Part shown: positions 12,050 to 23,132 of the stretch, in pieces
How positions within the stretch are numbered: the stretch's first letter is position 1
How the letters are laid out: the number at the start of each line of letters is the position of its first letter
Assembly (NCBI GenBank): GCA_900169235.1
Contig: FWCC01000355.1
Span: forward strand, 69,486 to 133,485
DNA: 64,000 nucleotides
Source: Zarea fungicola
Taxonomy: Eukaryota > Ascomycota > Sordariomycetes > Hypocreales > Cordycipitaceae
Direction of reading: 5' to 3'
Program-made: the position numbers and the translations under genes
The notes under the pieces: model-generated
What the model saw: the letters and a program-made list of their open reading frames with translations, nothing else
Told to the model about the DNA's origin: nothing
The model's database searches: none

Positions 12050-12134
12050 TGCCCAGTATGAGAATCGAACTCATGATCTTCTCATTTCACCGTATAAATA
12101 CTAGTGAGACGCTATACCACTTAGCCAACCGGGC
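12050..12134 (-). tRNA. tRNA-Thr (anticodon AGT), with intron
   Basis: Read on the minus strand, this forms a full cloverleaf. The acceptor stem is GCCCGGT/ACTGGGC with one G-T pair and discriminator A. The D stem is GCTA/TAGC. The anticodon stem is TCTCA/TGAGA with loop CTAGTA. The T arm is ATGAG-TTCGATT-CTCAT. About 13 extra bases follow the anticodon after position 37, the standard place for a eukaryotic nuclear tRNA intron. Without them the tRNA is 72 nt. The anticodon AGT (IGU after modification) reads threonine codons. The T-loop doubles as the internal B box for RNA polymerase III. Confidence 0.93.
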
Positions 12135-13610
12135 TTGTCGTATTTGTTGAAGTTGGGCACCACTATTTGATATTATGTGGCCCTGGAGACTTTTGTTTGA
12201 CCACACCACCGTGTGTCAAGTGGGTCGCGGCAATTTAAAAAGGTCGTCAGCTCCCCGATGGATTAGAATGGCACCGAGGAAACTTTTAAATTAGGATGCG
12301 AGGTAAAGAATGAATGAAGGCCGGTGTGATTGCAGCACAAAAGCAGCAGATTATGACTCGGCTTATATTGGACCTGGAATGGCTCCGGGATTAGGCGTTG
12401 GCAATGCATACTGTACTGTCCGCCTGGCTGTCCTTCTAGGGTAGGATATGTAGCCTTTTTGTTTGTGGTATGCACTCCGTATGCATGCCACAGTTTGCGG
12501 CATTCCTGCAATGATGAGTCCTTATCAGGTCATGGGGAATGTGTATTCCCAGTTTGCGATACATGCCGTTTGTTCCGTGGCTCTCCCCTACCCCAAGCAG
12601 CCGCCCGCCATCGTGATGGTCCAGGCACAGACCGTAGGCACAGCATGATTTCCTCTTTCGGAGATGGTATGACACTCTGGCTGGACAACCCCTGCAAGGA
12701 CAAGCTTTTTGCCCGAGTCGAGTGTCCAATTAGCACAAGGTTCCACTACACCGCTGTGTGCCCAGCGGCGCCAAATAGGTACGGTGAGAAGCAGAGTCTG
12801 ACCCGGCGAATGGCTGAAGCTAGGGACTTGGTACATATGTAAACGGTTGTCGGCAGATTTGGCGGGGATAGGACTGCCTGGAAGCAGACATCGTCGTGGA
12901 GTCTCTTATTATTAGCGATATGGTTTTCACCGAAGGAGAGGAGTCTGCCAACGTAACGAACGGAGGAGGTATGGAATTCACCTTTGCCTTGCTGACAAAC
13001 GGCCTCTAAGGTGTGCGGTATGAAGAATGCGGACACCAGACAGGTAAAATTAAGGATGTTTGGTGCAATAAGAACAACTTGTAATTTTTTTCTTTTCCCC
13101 AAATTGAAATTTATCCGCGATTCAAGACAATCCGCTCCCGAACGCCTGTGTCTCACCTGCCCGCCAGCACAGTTGACTTTTGGGTTTGCTGCCATCTTGA
13201 CGCCAAAGTACCTGATACCTAACTCAGACCAAGTGGCCCCTGTTGTTGCATCCCTCACCACCAACGCTGCTCTGCGGCAAGACGGCCACACTCTTGCTCC
13301 TTTCATCAACGCAAACCCGACGCAAACAAGCGCCGCCCGTCATCCGCGCGCAGGAGAGACAGAGTGGACAGGCAAAAGATACAGGAAATCACCCCCCCCA
13401 GATAACAGAGTCATGCTGTTGATGCACTGTTGAGAGATTGCGATCGAGCAACCAACGCTTGTCCTTCGAGACGTAAGACTGGGTTTCTTGCCGACCAGGC
13501 ACACCTGGCTCAACCCGGCGGCAAGGAAAAAGTCCTCTTGGCCCCCCTTGGTCTCGGTGTCCTTGCTCGCGAAATTTGGCGTCGCTGCAAAGCGTCCAAT
13601 CCGCCGGTCT
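12135..13610. other. Intergenic upstream of Zn2Cys6 gene
   Basis: Open frames on both strands (for example 12746-13309 minus and 12459-12842 plus) overlap one another, have no recognisable motif and are taken as chance. The last few hundred bases are C-rich and probably hold the promoter and leader of the transcription-factor gene at 13611. Confidence 0.5.
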
Positions 13611-15416
13611 ATGCCGCCGCCCAACAACAAGCCGTGTCACAACTGTCGTCGACGGCGTCTTCGCTGTGATCGTTCGTGGCCTACATGCAATAAGTGTGCA
13701 ATTTCTGGCCAGGAGTGCCTGGGCTATGGGAGAGTCTATGTGTGGACCGAAGGCATTGATGCGCAGGGCAGGGTGAAGCCATCGCCAGGAGCCAGACGGT
13801 TACCCGCAGCTGAAAACCATGGTGTTGCGGGGCAGCAGCACCACCCTAGCTTGGTCCTCCATGGTGGCCCACCACAAAAGGTGTCAGCAGCCAGCGGCGC
13901 TGTTCGAGACCGCCCTGCCACAGGACGAGGCAAGGCTGTGCAGGGAACAGATGCTGCCATGCCGGCCCTTCCGCTGGGCAACAACCAACAACTAATAACA
14001 GCCCATGGCATGTACCTTCCAGCCCAGCAGTTGACGGATCCGCTTTTTCAAGATTTGGATCGAACCTCGAGGAGTTATCTGGCATACTGTACGGTGCTGC
14101 TATAAACCCATCGTCTGAAACCAAACGTCTCAGCTGCTAACACGCCTTTCATAGTTGCTGACCGAGTTTGCCAAGATTTGGTTGCTCGCGATACACCTGG
14201 AACCAACCCGTTTCGAGACCTCATACCACTGACACGGAGACACCCACTCCTCTTGAATATTCTCGTCGCAACATCGGCCCTCCATTGGGCCAACAGCTTC
14301 AGCCCAATTTCGGCACTTTCGGCCAGCGTAGCAGACCCTGCGGCCTACCTGGCCCAGTTACGGTCCAAGGATTTGGTTACACGACAGGCTGTTATTGATG
14401 CATTGACGGCCAAGCAGCGGGCCATGGGCCACCTCCGCGGGGTGTTGAATAGCCTAGACCCGGCCGGTAGCGAGGTGACGTTAGCTGCGATGCATTTCTT
14501 TGTCAAGTTCGACTTGATTGATCTCGAAAGAGGGGATACGAGGAGCTGGCAGGCACATTTCAATGGCGCAAGCAATGTATTGGCAGAGCTGACGGCGACA
14601 AAGCCCCAGGATGTATATAATAGCGCTCTACGCGACTGCGTTGTGGCGGATTGCTTCATGTAAGTTGAATCATGTTGTTTGATATTTTTTTTGGCAGTAC
14701 TGTGCTAACGCAACTTTGACAGCTATCATATCTTGGGCTCTACCCTTGCGTCTGGTCCATGGGCAGCGCAAATCATGCACTTTGCATTTGAACTACTACC
14801 CGTGTTGAAGAGGACCGAAGTTAACAGCTACCTCTCTTGCCCCTCTGAAATTCTGCAAATTATTCTATCCGCCTCGCAGCTTTCCTATGAAACACCGTTT
14901 ACAGACTGGACACTTGCCGCCGCTGACAAGGCGCTAATGCTCATCGACGAGGCTCTCGAGTTTGATATTCCTCAGTGGGCGGCTCAGCTTCAACAGTCGT
15001 GCAACGTCACGGATGTAGAAAGCCGTATCAATGTGGCGTCGGCACATCGTTCCGCCGTTTGTCTCTATATTCAGCAGGCACTGCCGCTGGCTCGTGCTGT
15101 GCGAGCCGTGGACACACAGTTCCTGGTGGACGATATTTTGAATCATTTGTCCCAGATTAGCCCAGAGGACCCGTACTTTAAAGCCTCGTCTTGGCCAACG
15201 TTTATTGCAGGCGCAGAAACTAGAGATCCAGAAAAGCGAATGTGGACGCTGACGAGGTTGATGGAGATTTGGAAGGTATGTCCGTGGGGCTATGTGTTTA
15301 CGGCTATTGAGATGCTCAAGGCGACCTGGCAGATGCAAGATGCCAGGCCCGGAGAGGAGGACGTGAATTGGTTGCAAGGACTCAAGGCAATGGGCTTCGA
15401 GAATCTAATTGTATAA
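13611..15416 (+). CDS. Zn(II)2Cys6 transcription factor, acr-2/ARCA-like
   Basis: Exons 13611-14088, 14155-14659 and 14723-15416 encode 558 residues. The start at 13611 puts the DNA-binding cluster at the very N-terminus: six cysteines at 9, 12, 19, 26, 29 and 36 (CHNCRRRRLRC...CNKC...C), followed by LGYG. That arrangement is typical of the group containing Neurospora acr-2 and the ARCA proteins. The first splice (T|GTACGG ... CATAG|TT) restores YLAYFADRVCQDLV, and the second restores DCFIYHILGST. The remainder matches the fungal-specific regulatory domain (Fungal_trans_2), with PFRDLIPLTRRHPLLLNI as the landmark. It acts in the nucleus. Target genes cannot be inferred, and there is no adjacent cluster to point to. 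Confidence 0.88.
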
Positions 15417-18007
15417 AGGGGAAGGAATATGGGTAGAACGAATCATTTCCTTCTCGTCTTTTCTTGGCCCCCCCAACTTTTTGCATTTTTTTTCTTTTGT
15501 ATTTTTCAAGTTTGGCGTCTCGGTTGGGCTTAGCGACTTGATGGGAAAAGGTAGGCGAAATAGGACCAGAGTGAGCGGGCGGGAACTCAAATAATTTTTC
15601 TTTAAGTTGTGTCATAATGTTATTTCCTTCCATTTATTCGTCGCCACTTGCGCCTTTTCCATCCATTGTGCCGTGAATGCAGTGCTGCCACGCCACAGTA
15701 GAAGCTGTTGGCGGGTAGTTCATCACTGTGAGACAAAAACATGGGAATTTATGTGGAATCGAAATGACAGAAGATGCAAATAGTGCACTGTCCATGTCTG
15801 GCTGCAGCATCATATAGCCATGGTTGATGGCTCCTATGAGCAGGATGGCTGCCTTGCACATCGGCGACGCAAATCATGTTTGAAACGCACAGCCTTAAAT
15901 GTCTCTGTTTCTATAAAAAAAGAAATCCCCGTTTTGGAGGTAGAAAACAACAGTTCTGGGGCGCAGATTAAAATTCTGGAAACTATCCTTGTAGCAGGCC
16001 AGGCGCAGAGGAAGCGAACCGTGCGCAAACTTGATTGAACCTTAACCAAGACCAATCATTACGCTGCTCACACACTCCGGTGGAAAGGAAGACGGGCGTC
16101 AACGCTTGGAATTTTGTTGAATACAATTTCTGTCAAGAGTGGTGCTATTATTAACATGAGAAGAAGTATATATATTGATCATATTTTATACTTGGAAATC
16201 TATAAGGCGGCATGGCGATCGAGGCTCAGAGAGCCCTTGCCTGGCGGAAACAACAGCACGCGACAAGTTGACGTTTCATGAGGTTACACCGGCATCTCCG
16301 CGGTTTCTTCGAAGGGAAAATGACAGAAACAAAGTGAATCTTGCAAACGCATGAGAACTGATTTAGCGATAAAAATAGCATTTCGCTCTCACGCATGCGC
16401 ATGAACAGCCCCACGCTCAGTGTAGGTCTCCCCTGTCTATTCAGTGAGTTTGATGTGTGGAGGCGGCCTCCAGAGCTCTGAAGGAACAATTCTGCACGTT
16501 TTTCATGCAACTTAACAGAAGTCATGACTCGGGTGGACGGCAAAAGTATCATGCAGAACTAGCAACAGCAACAACATTGAAGACGTATTCTTCTGTTTAA
16601 ATATAACTGGTCTATTTGCTCCCACTGCTGTGTAAATCGTGTAAAACCATCGAGATAGGTAGATATAAACGGACAATTCATACAGCTGGCAGCTACTAAA
16701 GATGTTGTTAAACACAACTTTGAATATCGACCAATTGATCTTCTTTCTGCGGAAGTCGCATGCTTGCAAATATATTGCCATGTTCATCAAACTCTGCTGC
16801 TCCAGCTCCAAACTAATTGAATTACATGTCAACACCCACCGCATTCTGTAGTAGTGGGGGTTCACTTGTACAAAGATAATACGTAAATAAGCGTTCTTGC
16901 CCAATTTGCTAGTCGCCTTGACCTCGACTTCAACTATTTCTCTTACAAAAGTCTTAGCTCGCAGTTTCTGTTGCATCTCGCCCGAAATTTTTTTTTTTTT
17001 TCATTTTTTTCTTCACTTTTTTTCTTGTAAAACCAAACCACTCAGGATCTCAAACGACACACTCCCCGTTTCGTTCACCATCTAGCGCCAGCTTCAGCCA
17101 AGTAAGTAACCTGCGGAAACGAGGCGCCTTTCCTCATAGAGAACTAGCAGCTCTTTGAAGTCTATTTTTACTTTCCATCGTTCTGACCGAATATAGCCTC
17201 CCTCTTGGCTAGATTTGACATCGGTCCCTGTTGTTCCAATGCCAAGAACGGCCAAGGAAACACATTCATGCTGCCATCACCTCTTCGGTTTCAGGACGGG
17301 GTCAACCTGCAGCACTACAGTTTTCCTAAAATGGGTTGGCTTGCTGAGTGTCTTCCCTTCTCACAGCATTGCTTTCTCTTAACCATTTTACTTCAATTTA
17401 TTATTTTATTTTTAGATACTCTACGAAACCCCTTACCCTGCTCGCTTCCGTAGTTATCATGTCACGATCAGGTTTCCACCTTTGGTCTCGAAACACACCA
17501 TCACTCTACAATGATCAGATTCCACGATGTAAACACAATGCTGAGCCTCTCCCCCTGTCTTCTCCTTGAAATCGCAAAATTGAAACCCATTACAAACGAT
17601 CTGCTTCATTATTGCATCCCCAATGGCTCGCACCCTCTTCCTCCCTTGGCTTCGGCCACCTCCGTTTTGTTGCGAATTCCACCAGATGCTTCCCGGTCTA
17701 GGTCTGCAATATACGCCAGCCTTCAGGACTTTGGCAAGTCTCATGAATTGGCACAAATATATAAGTTAATGCATCTCACTCGCTAACAGTTTTCTTTCCT
17801 TCTCTTTCTTGCTCATTCAGACTCAATAGTTTCCTTCTTCCTTGCCGTTTCTCTTCTTCCACCTTTTTTTTCTTTTCATTCTTGGATTAGCCCTGGTGGC
17901 TCTGGTCTTTCTGCTCTATACACTTCTTGCTTTTCTTTACTGTCCGTTCTTACCTCTTTTAATTATACAACCTATATAATCCCCATCATCCTCAAAAAAG
18001 TTTCAAG
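15417..18007. other. Long intergenic region with pyrimidine-rich leader of the Egh16-like gene
   Basis: No gene is supported. A 154-codon minus frame at 16512-16976 is AT-rich and lacks motifs. From about 16900 to 18000 the plus strand is strongly C/T-rich, with TTTTCTTT-like runs and many short frames. This suggests a long promoter and 5' leader, possibly with a leader intron, for the secreted-protein gene at 18008. Confidence 0.5.
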
Positions 18008-19133
18008 ATGCGCTATACTCTCGCTTATGCGGCACTGGCCTCCGTGGCTTCTGCCCATGGTGTAGTAACCTGCATCAAGGGCAACAACGGTGTCATGATG
18101 CCTGGCCTTAGTGGTATGTCCTCATTTTCCATCTCTATTGGATCTCGTATTTACCTCCAACTTACCGTGCGCCAACTAACACGGGCAAACAAAAGTCACT
18201 GACGGGACACCTCGTGATTGCTCCTCCAATGGCTGTGGCTCTCAGGCCGACACGTCCATCATCCGCAACCGCGACCTCGGCCAGAACCCGCTCGGCAAGA
18301 CCCAGGGCACCGGTGCCGTCGATGCAGCCGTCAACATTGCTCGCTTCATGGGCAGCAGCAAGTCCTCCCCGACAAACAATGGCGCCTCGGGCTCCGTCGG
18401 CCAAGAAGACGACCTCTCCAACCTCCCCGGTGCTGCCGCCGCCCGCAACCAGCGCAACCAAGACCGCAAGCGCCAGCTCGATCAGCTGTTCGGTGGTCTT
18501 CTCGGCGGTGGTAATAAAAAGGGTGGCGCTGCAGGCGGTGGCGGCGGCGGCGGCCTCGGCGGTCTTCTCGGCGGTCTCACCGGCGGCGGCGGCGACGGCA
18601 ACAAGACCAGCCCCGGCCCGGAGAGCATGGTCGCCGACACCGCGGGCGAGGGCAGCACCCAGGGTCTCCCTACCGCCGACGACAACGGCGTCGTGAGCCT
18701 CGTCTACCGCCAAATCAACCAGGACGGCGCGGGACCCCTGACGGCCGCCGTCGACGGCACGTCTGGCGGCACCGACGCCAACGCCTTCCAGGATGCCGAC
18801 GTCGTCCAGGATATTCCCGGCCTGGGCGTGGGCGGGCTCTCGCTCGCGACCAAGACGGATTTCCCCCTGCAGGTCAAGATGCCGGCGGGTATGACGTGCG
18901 ACGGCACCGTCGGCGGCGCCACGAACGTGTGCATTGTACGCGTCCGGAATAGCGCCGCGGCCGGTCCGTTTGGTGGTTCGGCTGCGTTTACGCAGAATGC
19001 CGTGGCGAGGAAGCGTGCGCTTGCATATCGCTTGAAGAAGCGCATGGAGATTGTGCGTGAGGCTGTTCCCGAGGTGGACTTTGGCGAGGCGGATGGTGAA
19101 GAGGAGCTGGATGATGAACACTTGGAGGAATGA
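18008..19133 (+). CDS. Secreted Egh16-like (Gas1/MAS-type) appressorium-associated protein
   Basis: Exons 18008-18113 and 18196-19133 encode 347 residues. Residues 1-16 form a signal peptide, with predicted cleavage after SVASA, leaving mature HGVVTCIKGNNG. The spliced MMPGL-SVTDGTPRDC and later PLGKTQGTGAVDAA blocks identify the Egh16/DUF3129 family, which includes the Magnaporthe Gas1/Mas proteins expressed in appressoria and a powdery-mildew homologue. The exact function is unknown. Homologues are linked to host penetration. A Gly/Leu-rich insert lies in the middle (around residues 150-195), followed by a conserved module with two cysteines (MTCD, NVCIV). Basic pairs (ARKR, LKKR) sit before an acidic tail. 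Its GC-rich codon use is stronger than its neighbours', as expected for a highly expressed secreted protein. Confidence 0.88.
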
Positions 19134-19724
19134 GCGGATAGTTTTGCTCGCTGGGCGGGGATCGAAAAGCTGAACGAGGTAGCCCACCGAGTTGGGGGGA
19201 CGTAATACTCTTCTTTTGTTTCTTTTCGTATTTTACTGAGACTGTCTATTGTTGTTTAGATTTCCTATGTTTGTACCAATCTTATACCTTTTCCACAACA
19301 TGCTGCTCTCCGACGCTGGGGACTACAAACATGAATGATAACAATAACTTGCTAAATCCAAACAGCCAAATAGAAGAATTACCAGACTGAATTGCTGTAA
19401 ACAGAGAAAAGTGTTGATTGTTATGCTAATGCGTAATTAAAGAATTTCCCAGCCATTCAAACGCCTGAAATCTTTTATACCAGAAACTGTATAGAAAAGC
19501 AGAAAGAAGTAAAGAAAACAGCTCAGAAAGGGTTGACAAGTAGAAAATCGGGGTGCAATAGCATTTATAAAGTGGCGCCTGATAGTCTCCATACCAACAA
19601 AGGGCAACTAACTTATACTTTGGTCGGTATTCCCAAAACAATAGTAAAAACAAGAAACAGTATTTAGTCAGTTGACTGATCAACGAGGATCCATTTGATC
19701 AAACCGAGTGTCAACCCGACTAGG
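19134..19724. other. Convergent 3' intergenic region
   Basis: 3' flanks of the Egh16-like and zinc-knuckle genes. AT-rich, no gene seen. Confidence 0.5.
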
Positions 19725-21667
19725 TTACCATCGGCGACTGTTGTTTGTTAGTAAAAAGTAGCACACAAAAGAGATGGAGAGTCAGCATACCTGAATGCCG
19801 AGTTGGTTGGCTTGCGGCGTTTGGCCTTGGGCAGAGCAATCTTTTCTGGTCGGCGGCGGGGCTCAGAGTCTGCTGATGGTCTGCGCACAGAAACACCCAG
19901 CAGCTCAGCTTCCAGCGAGTTGAGATCCGAAGACCGACTGGAGGCCGACGTGTTTCTCGACCTTGGAGATCTGGATCGAGTGGATCGTCGCTGCAGAGAC
20001 CGAGACCGACGTCGATCAAGTGGAGGTAAATCATCACTATCCCGATGCCTGCTAGTGCTCCGAGATCGCTCACCACTAGCTCTCCGGGACCTCTTACGTG
20101 GCCGTCGGTCATCCTCCTCAATATCATCCTGTACTGTGGATTCCGACTTGGTTCTGTTTCTGGAATTTCTGGAAGAGATGCTATCCTCATGGTCCCTCTC
20201 CTTGCCTTCGTCTAGAAGGACTTCGTTTCGTTCAGGATACCGTGGAGTATCATCCGAAGCGGGTGTGGAAAGTTCGTCTGCGATTTTGGGTATATGGGCC
20301 GCCACCACCGTGCTAGGCTTGGGCGGCAACGACGGAATGTTTTTAGTCAACGTAGGTATTGTCAAAGGAACCTTTGGTGTGTGGGGTGGTTCCCGAATAG
20401 ATTTGACGTTGCCTTTATTATGGTTGGGACTTCCGTGATTTTGCTCACCGTTGCTGCTTCTTCGGCGATTGTCACGGTTAGCTGGAGGCGATTTTTGTGT
20501 CCCATGATGATGCTGGTGAAGCGAATCTTTGGTCGGCTGTCGGTGAATTCGTGGCTCGTTGGGCCCATGGTTGCCACTGGATGACCGTCTCCGGTGTCCT
20601 CCTGGTTTCCCTTGACGATGCTGGCCGCCTTGGTTTTGTTGACCCCCAGGGCTACCGTTTCTATGAGTGCCGTGCGTTGCTGGTGGAGCTTTGGGGCTCC
20701 CGTGAATTCGGCCTGGGTGGTGGTCCTTGATGTCCTTGGGCCGATTCTGGTGGTCGTGTTTTCGTTTGCTATTTCTTTGATCACGTCCATGCTCAGCAGG
20801 CTCGTGAATGCTTTTGGGTGGCTTTGGGGGTAGACCGTGAGTGATTGGCGCGGCCAGAGTGGATGTAGGCTTTGGAGGTGGGCTGGACGCCATCTGAGGA
20901 GCCTGAGACTTGGCGGGAGACGAGGCAGAGTTCTTACGGGAAGCATTTGGCCGTTGAGGGTGTCGTTTTTGGTTGCTGCCAGATCCCTGCGGGTATGAAC
21001 CACTGTAAGCTGGTCGAGGCGGAGCAAACTGTTGACTCTCCTGCCCTTGATATGGATATCCGCCATAGTTTGGTGGTGGTGGTGGTGGTGGTCCAGGGGG
21101 CCCTCCGTATCCCGGGGGCGTTCCTGGATATGATGGCCGTGGAGGTTGAGAACTGTACGACTCAGGCGTTGGGGGGTAAGAGGGAGGAGAGTAGTGATGC
21201 TGTCCATGTCCAGAGGGAGGTGGTGGAGGAGGCGGCGGTTGGCCATGACCAGGTGGGTAATGATACTGCGGCGGCGGATATGAATGAGGAGGCGGAGGCG
21301 AAGGCACTGGGTAAGAAGTATGCTGTGGAGGATAGCCAGGAGGTGGCGGGTAGTGCCCCGCGTAAGTCGATGACGGTGGCGGAGGAGGTGCATACTTGGT
21401 GATGATGGGACCTTTGGACTTTCTCCCGTCATTCTGTTGCGTGCGGCCATTTCCCTGTCTCACCGCAGAGGCATTTCTCCAAGCCGCCAGTCCTCTATAC
21501 AACAGCATAGTTAGCACACAAACCGCGCGCTACGTGTGATTAGCGACTTACGCTGGCGTCTCGCGGGTTGCCTCCGGGCAGGCCACGGCCCAGTGGCCCT
21601 GGCCTCCGCAGTTGTAGCACTGCGGCTCGTCTGGACGACCAGACTGGATAGCAGCCTGATCAGCCAT
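19725..21667 (-). CDS. CCHC zinc-knuckle protein with Pro-rich and RS-rich regions
   Basis: Exons 21552-21667, 19791-21494 and 19725-19737 encode 610 residues. Exon 1 carries a single zinc knuckle, CYNCGGQGHWAVAC (CX2CX4HX4C; C17, C20, H25, C30). A long Pro/Tyr/Gly-rich stretch follows (about residues 60-180), then a basic, Ser-rich region and an Arg/Ser-rich segment (RSRSTSRHRDSD, RRRSRSLQRRSTRSRSP), ending NSAFSRRW. The last exon is only 13 nt and depends on a TACTAAC branch site. Unspliced, the frame runs into an unrelated tail. A knuckle plus RS and Pro-rich regions suggests an RNA-binding or RNA-processing protein in the nucleus (inference). No precise orthologue name is claimed. Confidence 0.8.
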
Positions 21668-23132
21668 CTGGCGGGACTCAATGCCTGGTCAAAGTCGCGT
21701 CTTACGGGTTGTGTCTAGGCTGTGACCGGGGGTGCGCAAGGCAGCTTCAGGATGTGTTGCCATTAGTCTCTCAATGCGCGTGTCTCATGTAGTGATGATG
21801 TAAACAAATATCATGGGCGCTGCCACGCCAAACTGATATATTGTATTTTTGAAATGTTAATGATGCATAAAGTTTGGGGCCTGGACGAGCGCGTTTATGT
21901 TAGCAACCAAGCATGGAACATCGAGCCGCCGCCGATAGATTGTCGCTGTCCGAGCAGCGTGGACCACTACAGGGCGGCGTTTACCTTGGGCCAGTATTGC
22001 AACAGTGGATAAATGTGCAGATTTTCACGGAAATCACCCCTCCCCAAGCGAGATTCGCAAGCGGGCGAGGGGCTTTCTTTCAAGACTGGACAAACAGTAT
22101 GAGGCGCGATCGCCTTTTGGTGTTGATGAGCGCCGACGCTTGGCTGAGCAGCTTGAGAGGCGTAAGACGTTGGACAAATCCACGTGAGGTGGGGGCGCAC
22201 GGACCACTTGAGATGGAAGCCCTGCGATCTTGGACGAGCAAGGTTGCGAGGATTGGTGATGGATCGTCTTGCAGGCTAGCTTGAGAGCCTACATATTTTA
22301 TTTGAATAGTTTATCTACAGATGAAGACTTTCAATTTCGACTGCCAGTTTTGTTTCATTTTAAAATATTCAAGGAAGAAGACCGGCGGTGAGTCACGGGA
22401 ATCGATGTCTCTTCCAGGTATTCTGTACGAGTAATAAGTACCACTGCAGCATGGGCGGACGCTACACAGACAGCTCTGCCTAATAATAACTACTACCTGA
22501 CTACCTACCTACCTCAGGTATGAAATGGTAAGAGAAATATTATCTAGGTTTGCTACATTAATATTACTTTAAATTTGTTTCAGAAAGAAAACCCAAATTC
22601 AAATATTTGCACAATATCCCCTGATTCCAAGCTGCTACAACACGCCGCCGCACTCTTGCTGCTCCTGATCCTCTAGGCCCACCCAGTCAACAGCAATGAA
22701 TGATTTCTCAGCCAGGCACCCCGAGACAGCTTGCAAGCCAAAAAAGCTCCGCCAAACAAGCCTTTTCTACATCAACGGCGCGTGCTGTCTCCCACCCCCC
22801 AAAAGACGCCTTCTCCCATACCGACACAATGCCCTCTTCAACGTGAGAACAAGAAATCTCCTTATCCAAACTGCCCCGTCTTGCGCCCCGGGCAAAACCA
22901 CCACACCCGAACATGTTGGTTCATGCCCACAGCGCCCCTCCAGAAACGACCTTCGCCTGGAGCCGATCTCGCCACGTCCGACCCCGACGACGTTGCCAAT
23001 CAAGCGCCAGGACTGTTCGATAGGCCCAAGAAGCCTGCCTAAACTAGAGACTGACCTGTTTTATGGTCGTATTCCTTTCCCTTACAAAAGCTAAACGGGT
23101 TGCTTGCCGTCTTTGTGAACACAAGCTTTAAG
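21668..23132. other. Intergenic with a candidate broken small gene
   Basis: Contains two short plus-strand frames at 21860-22012 and 22005-22187 that read like one protein interrupted by a +1 shift (listed separately), a third overlapping frame (21913-22284), and a TACCTACCTACCT tract near 22500. Frames at 22696-23094 are C-rich leader sequence of the phosphatase gene. Confidence 0.45.
21860..22187 (+). pseudogene. Possible small gene split by a +1 frame change
   Basis: A 50-codon frame (21860-22012, TAA stop) contains PIDCRCPSSVDHYRAAF and ends in GQYCNSG. The next frame, shifted by one base, overlaps the stop and continues KCADFHGNHPSPSEIRK..., rich in charged residues, to TGA at 22187. 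Read through a single-base shift at about 22007-22010 they give one protein of roughly 108 residues with a Cys-rich centre and a helical basic C-terminus. The alternatives are chance open frames, a sequencing error, a decayed gene, or frameshifting. A competing frame at 21913-22284 is also open, so the assignment is weak. Confidence 0.25.

Noticed and set aside
12746..13309. 187-codon minus-strand frame upstream of the Zn2Cys6 gene
   Set aside because: No motif, overlaps other frames of similar length, and covers the expected promoter of the downstream gene.
13611..19133. Zn2Cys6 regulator plus secreted protein as a pathway-specific effector cluster
   Set aside because: The two genes are 2.6 kb apart with no biosynthetic or transport genes nearby and no shared regulatory motif that I could see. 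Adjacency alone is not enough.
18162..19187. 341-codon open frame antisense to the Egh16-like gene
   Set aside because: Same cause: strong GC bias of the sense coding strand. The predicted protein is Ala/Val/Gly-rich without motif.
20362..21450. 362-codon frame overlapping the zinc-knuckle gene on the same strand
   Set aside because: An out-of-frame reading of the repetitive Pro/His-rich exon. The other frame links to the CCHC exon and to the conserved C-terminal SRRW.
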